Source: JAGOSA01 sp043718505
GTDB lineage: Bacteria; Patescibacteriota; Minisyncoccia; Phycocordibacterales; UBA9973
Assembly: GCA_043718505.1 (NCBI GenBank)
Contig: JAYSVN010000020.1
Span: 1 to 19,879, forward strand
Reading direction: 5' to 3'
Length of the DNA stretch: 19,879 bases
Shown: in pieces, positions 6,475 through 11,951 of the stretch
Layout of the letters: the number at the start of each line of letters is the position of its first letter
Numbering within the stretch: position 1 is the first letter of the stretch
Position numbers and translations under genes: made by a program
The notes under the pieces: generated by a model
Databases searched by the model: none
The model's input: only the letters and a program-made list of their open reading frames with translations
What the model was told of the DNA's origin: nothing

Positions 6475-7095
6475 TTACATAAAGATAAGGCTTAACATTA
6501 TATATATTCCTGTGCCGGTAATAAGGGTGCCGGAAATTCTATTGATGAGCCGAAAATGGTGTTCTTTAATTTTCTTTTTGAAGACCGTTGCTATGCCGAT
6601 CAAAATAACCCACGAGCAAACAGAGCCAATAGCTAGTCCGAGTAAGAAGAAAAGGGCATCACCATAATTACCTGATCGTACTCCTGTTCCGACAGCTGCA
6701 AAGACAACGGGTAATGTAATAATTTGCACCGGATTAGTCATCGTCAGAAAAAAAGTTGAAGCGAAGTTACCAATATGCTCATATTTTTTTATGCCGGGGA
6801 TAAGTTCAGGCGCAATAGCAAAAAAGGTTTTAATACCGACGTAGAGAAGAATAAGACTGCCGATAAATCGGATCGATGTACTTTCTTTGGTAAAAAAATC
6901 ATAGACTGATGTCAGACTGAAAATCCCGATCGCTCCGAAAATAAGGTCGGCAGTGATTGAGCCAAAAGCCGAACTAAAGGATGCGCGATAGTGATGAACT
7001 AGTGCCCGACGGACACAAAGAAAACCGACTGGTCCGGTCGGAACAGAAATGAGCATACCTATGAGCAGGCCGTGGAGGATAATAATGAATTGCAT
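6475..7095 (-). CDS. LysE/RhtB-family amino-acid exporter-like membrane protein
   Basis: 206 aa with about six membrane helices. The first helix ends with the family signature GMLISVPTGPVGFLCVRRAL (about 13-32), in which the PxGP motif and following Gly/Arg are typical of LysE translocators. A second conserved element is the FFLTMTNPVQIITLPVVFAA stretch (about 116-135; T-x-x-N-P is diagnostic). The family exports amino acids and related small molecules by proton exchange. The substrate cannot be read from the sequence. The start lies only 9 nt after the stop of the prepilin gene, so the two are probably cotranscribed. No Shine-Dalgarno is visible. It is downstream of, and on the same strand as, the prepilin, with msrB next. 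Confidence 0.88.
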   Translation of the reverse strand: MQFIIILHGLLIGMLISVPTGPVGFLCVRRALVHHYRASFSSAFGSITADLIFGAIGIFSLTSVYDFFTKESTSIRFIGSLILLYVGIKTFFAIAPELIPGIKKYEHIGNFASTFFLTMTNPVQIITLPVVFAAVGTGVRSGNYGDALFFLLGLAIGSVCSWVILIGIATVFKKKIKEHHFRLINRISGTLITGTGIYIMLSLIFM

Positions 7096-7104
7096 CTTGG
7101 AAAA

Positions 7105-7542
7105 TTAAGGAGCGGGTTGAATACTAAGTGTGTACGTAACTGGATCATAGGAAATTGTATACCCTGCATCATAGTTGGTATTGCTAATATAAAACCCCTT
7201 ATTTGGATTGTATGGTATTTTAGTAAAATATTTTGTTAGGCACGGCGCAATATCATAGCCGCCGGTGCTTTTCATTATCGTTGGAGTGGAAGGCAATGCT
7301 CCGGCTGCACAGGTTGTAGTAGAGGAAAAAACATTAGGTGTTTCGAGGAGTGCCATATTGACTGCCTTTTTTATAGAGCCAAGATTAGCATTTACAACTG
7401 AAGTCTTAGTATCAGTAAGTCTTTTGCCGGGCTTGGTTGCCACAAAAACTATACTGGAGAGTGCGGCAATTATACCGACAACTGTTAACATTTCAACGAG
7501 AGTAAAGCCGCGTCTACTAGTGGCCAGTTTACTATTTTTCAT
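7105..7542 (-). CDS. Type IV prepilin-like protein (type II secretion/pilus pseudopilin family)
   Basis: 145 aa from the ATG at 7542. A short basic leader MKNSKLATSRRG ends with Gly12, followed by FTLVEMLTVVGIIAALSSIV: the class III/type IV prepilin signal, cleaved by a PilD-type peptidase after Gly12 with Phe13 becoming the methylated N-terminus, and the conserved Glu at mature position 5. The C-terminal part is small and Thr/Asn/Tyr-rich, with two cysteines (in TTTCAAG and IAPCLTK) that could form the D-region disulfide. It would be a pilus or pseudopilus subunit. An earlier ATG at 7563 is in frame, but a TATTAT sits exactly 6 nt before 7542 and inside the longer reading, favouring the shorter start. 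It precedes the LysE-like gene in a likely operon. Confidence 0.9.
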   Translation of the reverse strand: MKNSKLATSRRGFTLVEMLTVVGIIAALSSIVFVATKPGKRLTDTKTSVVNANLGSIKKAVNMALLETPNVFSSTTTCAAGALPSTPTIMKSTGGYDIAPCLTKYFTKIPYNPNKGFYISNTNYDAGYTISYDPVTYTLSIQPAP

Positions 7543-7548
7543 TTGTTC

Positions 7549-7554
7549 ATAATA
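7549..7554 (-). promoter_or_regulatory. -10 box of the prepilin gene
   Basis: Minus-strand TATTAT (5 of 6 matches) ends 6 nt before ATG 7542. It decides against the longer start at 7563. It follows directly after the terminator of the RRM gene. Confidence 0.5.
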
Positions 7555-7560
7555 CCATAG

Positions 7561-7597
7561 CAAAATCCCCTCCTGCTTTTGGCAAAAGGGGATTTTG
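7561..7597 (-). terminator. Intrinsic terminator of the RRM gene
   Basis: Perfect 11-bp arms CAAAATCCCCT (7561-7571) and AGGGGATTTTG (7587-7597). On the minus strand the GC-rich core is flanked by A on the left and T on the right, the typical form. It lies 15 nt after the RRM stop and before the prepilin promoter. Confidence 0.7.
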
Positions 7598-7611
7598 TTT
7601 GCGGAGACCGT

Positions 7612-7896
7612 TTAGTAGCTCTGTTGGTATTCGCGTTTTGGGCGCTCTTCCATAGGACGAGCAATGTTGACGATAAGCTTGCGGCCCTCGAATTCTTTAC
7701 CGTTCCACATTTCGATAGCGGCATCAGCACCTGGCTGATCTGCCATTTCGATGAAGCCAAATCCGCGTGAGCGGCCGGTCATCTTATCGGTAATAATACG
7801 GGCTGAGGTTACTTCCCCGGCACCAGCGAATGCATCACGAAACGCATCTTCGGTAGTGCGATATGGCAAGCCACCGACATACAATTTTACACTCAT
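7612..7896 (-). CDS. Single-RRM RNA-binding protein
   Basis: 94 aa, almost entirely one RNA recognition motif. RNP2 is LYVGGL (5-10) and RNP1 is RGFGFIEM (44-51), with Tyr6, Phe46 and Phe48 as the RNA-stacking aromatics. The tail RPMEERPKREYQQSY is charged with Arg and Tyr. Bacterial proteins of this type (often named RNA-binding protein or RbpA-like in cyanobacteria) bind single-stranded RNA and are often induced by cold. The gene is monocistronic: it has a promoter TTGCCT - 16 - TATATT (7982-8009), an intrinsic terminator (7561-7597), and the longest 5' leader in the window, about 80 nt. That leader contrasts with the leaderless neighbours and may hold post-transcriptional control; this is inference. 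Confidence 0.93.
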   Translation of the reverse strand: MSVKLYVGGLPYRTTEDAFRDAFAGAGEVTSARIITDKMTGRSRGFGFIEMADQPGADAAIEMWNGKEFEGRKLIVNIARPMEERPKREYQQSY

Positions 7897-7981
7897 GTGT
7901 TTTTTCTGACTCTAACTAATAAACGCTTTTACCGCGAAACGAGTAGCACTAACGCTGCGTAAAGGATAAAAACTATTAGGG

Positions 7982-8009
7982 AATATACCACAGGCTAAAA
8001 ATTAGGCAA
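7982..8009 (-). promoter_or_regulatory. Promoter of the RRM gene with a long leader
   Basis: Minus-strand TTGCCT (8009-8004), 16-nt spacer, TATATT (7987-7982). Expected start is near 7975, about 80 nt upstream of the ATG at 7896. The leader contains TTTACGC and GGTAAA segments that could pair as an imperfect hairpin. Confidence 0.5.
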
Positions 8010-8025
8010 CTGCTTGTTTGTGTTT

Positions 8026-8715
8026 TTAAAAGTAAGGAATACTCCCCCGTATTTCTCCAAAAAATATCCTGTGTAATTCTATGCGGAGCCATTTGAATAC
8101 ATGGGAGATTATTCCCTTCTCCTCAAAACGCCTTGTGCTTATGGTGACATTTGGCTCAAGTGAAAATATGTATGAAAATGATGGAGCTATTCGCTTAAAG
8201 TAATCCTGATCTTCGGCACCTGACAACGATTCATCAAAACCACCAATTGCTTCGTGAATTTTTCTTTTTACCAGTATTGCACCGCCAATACCATGAGGCC
8301 ATCCCATTCGAGTGGACACAAGGAAATAATATTTACATAGCCAATGTATTGTTTTTAAAAAAATACTTTTTGATTTTGGAGTAAAGCCAAAACTGATGCA
8401 ATCGGTTTTATTTTTATTTATTTTAGCAAACGCTTGAGCAATAAAATCAGGGCCAATTGACACATCAGCATCTAAGAAAAGGAGAAATTCTGTTCGGGCA
8501 TGCCTTGCTCCATTATTCCTTGCTTTGCCAGGCAAACCGCCATCTACTAAGGTAATATTGTGCTTTTGATATATTTCATTGGATGTAATCGAAAGTGAAG
8601 CTTCGGCAACAATGATTTTGAAACCCTTGTACGTCTGTTTCTCCAGATCATTTAAAAGTAATGGCAGATATTTCTCTTCATTTTTTGACGGAATAACAAC
8701 AGTTATTTTAGGCAT
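8026..8715 (-). CDS. Family 2 glycosyltransferase
   Basis: 229 aa with a GT-A fold. It starts ITVVIPSKNEEKYLPLLLND (4-23), the nucleotide-sugar binding beginning of GT2 enzymes. The metal-binding DxD is DAD (82-84, in LFLDADVSI), and the GGFDESLSGAEDQDYFKRI segment fits the acceptor and catalytic-base region (ED). A GARHARTEF stretch before the DxD is typical too. The C-terminal 50 residues contain aromatic and basic helices, probably for membrane association. Sugar and acceptor cannot be predicted. The ATG overlaps by 13 nt the end of an upstream 48-aa ORF, so translation may be coupled to it. Confidence 0.92.
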   Translation of the reverse strand: MPKITVVIPSKNEEKYLPLLLNDLEKQTYKGFKIIVAEASLSITSNEIYQKHNITLVDGGLPGKARNNGARHARTEFLLFLDADVSIGPDFIAQAFAKINKNKTDCISFGFTPKSKSIFLKTIHWLCKYYFLVSTRMGWPHGIGGAILVKRKIHEAIGGFDESLSGAEDQDYFKRIAPSFSYIFSLEPNVTISTRRFEEKGIISHVFKWLRIELHRIFFGEIRGSIPYF

Positions 8716-8849
8716 AAAAGATTAAGAGAAGCTATTACTTCTCCGGTAAGTGAACTTAAAATCACTTTGCTACGCATTTCCTTTTGAATTTCGATAGCTT
8801 CTTTAGCTGTCACACTCCATTCATACTGGGGGCTGTTTTTTGTTTCCAT
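8703..8849 (-). pseudogene. 48-aa ORF resembling the truncated N-terminus of endonuclease V
   Basis: The ORF from ATG 8849-8847 to TAA 8705-8703 encodes METKNSPQYEWSVTAKEAIE and continues IQKEMRSKVILSSLTGEVIA. The pattern W-x-(8)-EAI-x-x-Q-(K/x)-E-(L/M)-R-x-K-V matches the first helix of endonuclease V (nfi) proteins, which reads W-D-L-x-x-E-E-A-I-x-x-Q-x-E-L-R. In full enzymes the GE is followed by the AGVDxSF strand with a catalytic Asp and about 190 more residues. Here the sequence diverges and ends, running into the glycosyltransferase gene. Either it is a remnant left by a deletion or a short leader-type ORF kept for coupling to the glycosyltransferase. A TACAAT sits 6 nt before the ATG. 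The family assignment rests on about 25 residues recalled by eye. Confidence 0.5.
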
Positions 8850-8855
8850 ACTTCT

Positions 8856-8861
8856 ATTGTA
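8856..8861 (-). promoter_or_regulatory. -10 box upstream of the 48-aa ORF and glycosyltransferase
   Basis: Minus-strand TACAAT (5 of 6 matches) ends 6 nt before ATG 8849. It would give a leaderless transcript through the 48-aa ORF into the glycosyltransferase gene. Confidence 0.45.
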
Positions 8862-8882
8862 CTCTCATGCCGATAACGTTAC

Positions 8883-8888
8883 TATAAA
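8883..8888 (+). promoter_or_regulatory. -10 box of the ClsB-like gene
   Basis: TATAAA (5 of 6 matches) ends 5 nt before ATG 8894, again implying a nearly leaderless mRNA. It is divergent from the -10 box at 8856-8861. No clear -35 box at 17 nt. Confidence 0.45.
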
Positions 8889-8893
8889 TAGGC

Positions 8894-9928
8894 ATGCGCC
8901 ATCTTTTTTACACAACCTCACAGACAGCCTGGGAAGGACTGCGCAAGGCCATGGAAAAAGCTGAGAAATCGATCTACCTCGAAATGTATATTTTTGTCGA
9001 TGATACGTCCGAGGCCGAATACATGATTGACCTATTTTGCATGAAAGCTGAACAGGGTGTTGCCGTACGAATTATTTTGGACGGTTTCGGCAGCTTCGCT
9101 CTGTCGCGTAAAGCCATAGATAAATTGCGCACGGCCGGGGTTGATCTCCTCTTTTATAAAAAAATGTTTCGCCGACTACATAGAAAGTTCGTGGTGATTG
9201 ATGAAAAGAGCGGCTTCCTCGGCGGCGTTAACATTCACAAAACTGCGCGTCTTTGGAACGATCTTCTTGTCAGACTCGAAGGTCCAATTTTACGCTCGAT
9301 GATTAAATCCTTTCGTCATACTTACATTTTTTGCGGTGGTAAGGATCCGTACATTCTTGCATACAAAACTAAACCGGCGATTCTCGGTCGCACCCGAACC
9401 TGGCTTTTAGAACTCTTGCCTTCTATTAGAAGTTTTCGTCTACGCGACACGTATATAGAAAAAATTATTAAGGCTGACGAGCGCGTAACTTTTGTGACAC
9501 CTTATTTTTTTCCGCATGCCTGGCTGATCAAGCTGATTAAGGAAACACTTCGCCGTGGTGTACGGGTTGAAGTCGTCGTACCTTTCAAGGCCGATTATCT
9601 TTTTTCAACAGCAGCTAACCGTTACTATATGAGTTTGCTTGTCGACTATGGCGTTGTTTTCTATCAAACCCATGACATGACGCACGCCAAACTTCTCATA
9701 ATTGATGATAAGCTTGCTCTCCTTGGTTCGAATAATATTGATGCACTTTCTTTTGAGCACAATGCCGAAATAGGCGTTTTCTTTGAAGACGAAAAGGTGA
9801 TTAAGAGCCTGCGTACGATTGTTGAGAAATGGAAAACCGATTCGACTATTTTTGTCGAATCAAGGCACTATGATTTTCTGGACAAAGTGCTTTCGTATGT
9901 TGCCAGACTTTTCCAGCCGTTTTTGTAA
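8894..9928 (+). CDS. Phospholipase D-superfamily protein, ClsB-like cardiolipin synthase
   Basis: 344 aa with two HKD motifs: HRKFVVID (His96, Lys98, Asp103) followed by GGVN, and HAKLLIID (His264, Lys266, Asp271) followed by GSNN. The pairs form one active site with a phosphohistidine intermediate. Length, absence of N-terminal transmembrane helices and the G-V-x-L-x-F-Y-K-K start before motif 1 fit the ClsB type, which condenses phosphatidylglycerol (or with phosphatidylethanolamine) to cardiolipin at the membrane. Related PLD enzymes with other phospholipid or nuclease activity cannot be excluded. It is the only long plus-strand gene in the middle of the window. Its stop codon (9926-9928) directly abuts the stop of the convergent 59-aa ORF with no spacer. 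Confidence 0.9.
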   Translation: MRHLFYTTSQTAWEGLRKAMEKAEKSIYLEMYIFVDDTSEAEYMIDLFCMKAEQGVAVRIILDGFGSFALSRKAIDKLRTAGVDLLFYKKMFRRLHRKFVVIDEKSGFLGGVNIHKTARLWNDLLVRLEGPILRSMIKSFRHTYIFCGGKDPYILAYKTKPAILGRTRTWLLELLPSIRSFRLRDTYIEKIIKADERVTFVTPYFFPHAWLIKLIKETLRRGVRVEVVVPFKADYLFSTAANRYYMSLLVDYGVVFYQTHDMTHAKLLIIDDKLALLGSNNIDALSFEHNAEIGVFFEDEKVIKSLRTIVEKWKTDSTIFVESRHYDFLDKVLSYVARLFQPFL

Positions 9929-10108
9929 TTAGGCGAATTCGTCGTTGGCTTCAGCATCCATACTCTGGCCGATAATATCTTCTTCAATAATATCAGCTTC
10001 TTCTCCCATAAGACTTTCATTCATTGCCTTTTTTTCGCTGGCTTCCATTTCACTTTCACTCATACCACTACTTGTACCGTCATTACGAATTGTATCGTCT
10101 GTATCCAT
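9929..10108 (-). CDS. 59-aa acidic protein of unknown function
   Basis: A short ORF, ATG 10108-10106 to TAA 9931-9929, encoding MDTDDTIRNDGTSSGMSESE and continuing with Glu/Met/Ala-rich helix, then EEADIIEEDIIGQSMDAEAN. It has a high negative charge, six methionines, no cysteine and no membrane segment. It is probably disordered or helical. It has no recognised family. It shares the 15 bases TATATGGATACAGAC around its start codon with the metallothionein-like gene at 5854-6012. An AT-rich TATATT lies 5 nt before the ATG. It ends exactly where the ClsB-like gene ends. I rate it as a likely but unproven gene. Confidence 0.5.
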   Translation of the reverse strand: MDTDDTIRNDGTSSGMSESEMEASEKKAMNESLMGEEADIIEEDIIGQSMDAEANDEFA

Positions 10109-10212
10109 ATAAAAATATAAATTAAATTAATAAGTTCGATTTGATTGTGTCGTATTCAGATTAGAAATGCAAGTGATTTTACTTAATTTTTATAAAAAAT
10201 TTTATACATTTG

Positions 10213-10299
10213 CGGAGGAAGAGGGATTCGAACCCTCGGTACCATTTCTGATACACAGTCTTTCCAGGACTGCCGATTAAACCGCTCTCGCATTCCTCC
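10213..10299 (-). tRNA. tRNA-Ser, anticodon GGA
   Basis: An 87-nt class II tRNA. The acceptor stem pairs GGAGGAA (10299-10293) with TTCCTCC (10220-10214), with discriminator G at 10213. The anticodon arm CAGTC-CTGGAAA-GACTG puts GGA at 10265-10263, reading UCC and UCU. The long variable arm has stem GTATC/GGTAC with a 6-nt loop, as expected for serine. The T arm is GAGGG-TTCGAAT-CCCTC. CCA is not encoded (the next bases are CAA). There is no intron. The first 23 nt overlap the end of the LAGLIDADG gene (stop at 10279-10277). Confidence 0.95.
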
Positions 10300-10954
10300 A
10301 GGTTTCGTATACAGAAATTATTCTATCGTTAGACGTTCCAAATATTTTTAAATATTTTATGACAGCATCTGCTTTATATAAATATATATCTCTTCCCCAA
10401 TTACTAATATGGGGAATTATTTCATGCCCCCTGAGTATATTAGCTGCTTGGTGGATTAAATCTACAGAAAAACTGCAAAAACACAAGCCTAGGTTATTAT
10501 ACTTTTTGCCTGATACAGTATGCCTATGGATAAAAAGACAGCCATCAGTATCCATTAGACCTCTTATACAAGCTATCTCATAAGATTTATTTCCTAATAT
10601 CCATAATGGAATTCTAAGGCCATTCATTAATTTGTTGCCTCGAATTAAACCATTATTAACTAGGAAATCAACAATTGTTACACTATCAATATAAATAACA
10701 ACAGCCTTTTTATATTTTTGCTTTCTTACTACAGGAGTGATGCCGAAAAGATTTTCAATAAGTTTAGTAAGATACTCACAGTAGTTTTTATCCTTTACGG
10801 CATTTAAAGTTATCTTAGCTTGCCATGGATTATTAATTCCACCGTCTCCCATCATGACGCCAAAAAATTCAGCTAACTCTGCGGAATGCTTTGGTAGCAA
10901 AACAGGTTTTCTGTGACTTTTAAGTGGGTAATGAAGTGAAGAAATTTCAGCCAT
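10277..10954 (-). CDS. Free-standing LAGLIDADG homing endonuclease
   Basis: 225 aa with two LAGLIDADG-type motifs: LAEFFGVMMGDGG (27-39, catalytic Asp37) and IRGLMDTDG (130-138, catalytic Asp137). This is the monomeric two-domain class that makes a 4-nt staggered cut at a long asymmetric site. Each motif is followed by a beta-rich saddle region (for example KAVVIYIDSVTIVDFLVNNG and DIYLYKADAVIKYL). No intein splice blocks and no surrounding self-splicing intron are seen, because the adjacent tRNA is intact. The last eight codons (WRNARAV and stop) lie inside the tRNA-Ser gene, so the stop codon TAA is part of the tRNA D-arm region. A TATAGT lies 6 nt before the ATG. It follows htpX on the same strand. 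It is a selfish element, probably moved here recently. Its target site is not known. Confidence 0.9.
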   Translation of the reverse strand: MAEISSLHYPLKSHRKPVLLPKHSAELAEFFGVMMGDGGINNPWQAKITLNAVKDKNYCEYLTKLIENLFGITPVVRKQKYKKAVVIYIDSVTIVDFLVNNGLIRGNKLMNGLRIPLWILGNKSYEIACIRGLMDTDGCLFIHRHTVSGKKYNNLGLCFCSFSVDLIHQAANILRGHEIIPHISNWGRDIYLYKADAVIKYLKIFGTSNDRIISVYETWRNARAV

Positions 10955-10960
10955 GAAGCC

Positions 10961-10966
10961 ACTATA
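10961..10966 (-). promoter_or_regulatory. -10 box of the LAGLIDADG gene
   Basis: Minus-strand TATAGT (5 of 6 matches) ends 6 nt before ATG 10954. A second TATAAT lies farther upstream near 10997-11002 in an AT-rich stretch. Confidence 0.45.
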
Positions 10967-11019
10967 TCATAGAGATCTGAAGCAAAAATAAAAATTATAT
11001 AATGGAATTATAAAATTTG

Positions 11020-11904
11020 TTACTTCCCCATCTCCCTCAAAATTTTAATTCTGTTTTCAATCGGCGGATGCGTTGAAAAAAGATTTGCTGTTTTTTTGCC
11101 GACGCCGCCAAAAGGATTTGAAATAAACAAGTGCGCGGTGGCTTTACTCTTACGCTCCATCGGCTGGGCATGGGCGGCAATCTTCTGAAGAGCATTTGCC
11201 AGGCCGTCCGGAAAACGTGTAAGGAGAGCGCCCGAAGCATCGGCCAAATATTCCCGCTTACGCGAAATCGCGAGCTGAACAAGCGTGGCAAAAATCGGAG
11301 CAAGAACAGCAAGTGCGAGACCAACGAGCATGATTACACTGCCGCCTTTGCCTTCTCGCCTGCCGCCAAAGAGATGACCACGGATAAAAATATCAGAGAG
11401 AATAACTATAAAACCGGCGAGTACAACAGCCACAGTTGAAAGCAAAATGTCTTTATTACCAATGTGCGAAAGCTCATGTGCGAGCACTCCCTCAAGTTCA
11501 GTTTTATCTAAAATACGCAGCAGCCCGGTCGTTACTGCAACAGCCGCATGTTCTTTATTTCTACCAGTCGCAAAAGCATTCGGTGCATCATCATTGATAA
11601 TGTAGACACGTGGTTTTGGGAGACCCGCAGTAATTGCCAGATTTTCAACAATGCGGTGAAGTTCAAGATATTGCACCGGATCAGCTGCTTTTGCGCCGGA
11701 AAGCGAAAGCGCAATTTTGTCTGAATTCCAGTAGCTCACAATGTTCATGATTATACTAAAAAATACCGCACCATAGAGAATACCGGGCGAATCATAGGTA
11801 TAAGAAAAAATGTAACCAAGGGCAATGACGAGAATCAGGAAAGACGCCATGAGAATCCAGGTTTTGCGAATATTTCTTGATTGTTGGGTATATAACGTAG
11901 CCAT
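11020..11904 (-). CDS. htpX: Membrane zinc metalloprotease HtpX (M48 family)
   Basis: 294 aa. Two N-terminal membrane helices (about 14-33 and 42-58) precede the protease domain. The zinc site is HELSH (His143, Glu144, His147) in LAHELSHIGN, and the third ligand is in REYLADASGA (about Glu218). Two more hydrophobic stretches (154-172 and 188-212) flank it. The NAFATG motif at 109-114 is also typical. HtpX degrades damaged or misassembled membrane proteins on the cytoplasmic side. A TATTGT sits 6 nt before the ATG; there is no Shine-Dalgarno. It lies 47 nt downstream of the DUF2207 gene, and lemA is three genes upstream, a frequent association in bacteria that suggests a membrane quality-control module. 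Confidence 0.95.
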   Translation of the reverse strand: MATLYTQQSRNIRKTWILMASFLILVIALGYIFSYTYDSPGILYGAVFFSIIMNIVSYWNSDKIALSLSGAKAADPVQYLELHRIVENLAITAGLPKPRVYIINDDAPNAFATGRNKEHAAVAVTTGLLRILDKTELEGVLAHELSHIGNKDILLSTVAVVLAGFIVILSDIFIRGHLFGGRREGKGGSVIMLVGLALAVLAPIFATLVQLAISRKREYLADASGALLTRFPDGLANALQKIAAHAQPMERKSKATAHLFISNPFGGVGKKTANLFSTHPPIENRIKILREMGK

Positions 11905-11910
11905 AATTTG

Positions 11911-11916
11911 ACAATA
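11911..11916 (-). promoter_or_regulatory. Candidate -10 box of htpX
   Basis: Minus-strand TATTGT (4 of 6 matches) ends 6 nt before ATG 11904. Listed because of the repeated spacing in this window; transcription from upstream DUF2207 is also possible. Confidence 0.35.
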
Positions 11917-11951
11917 GGGTGTAAGGACAGTGTACAGACAAGCGGGGCAAA

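Noticed and set aside
7543..7563. Prepilin start at 7563
   Set aside because: It would add seven residues before the basic leader and bury the -10 box; the start at 7542 gives a normal leader length.
7897..7975. Riboswitch or cold-shock thermosensor in the RRM leader
   Set aside because: Only an imperfect hairpin can be drawn; no known riboswitch core is recognised.
10213..10954. Group I intron or intein carrying the LAGLIDADG gene
   Set aside because: The tRNA is intact with no exon break, no second tRNA fragment lies upstream of the ORF, and no intein splice blocks are present.
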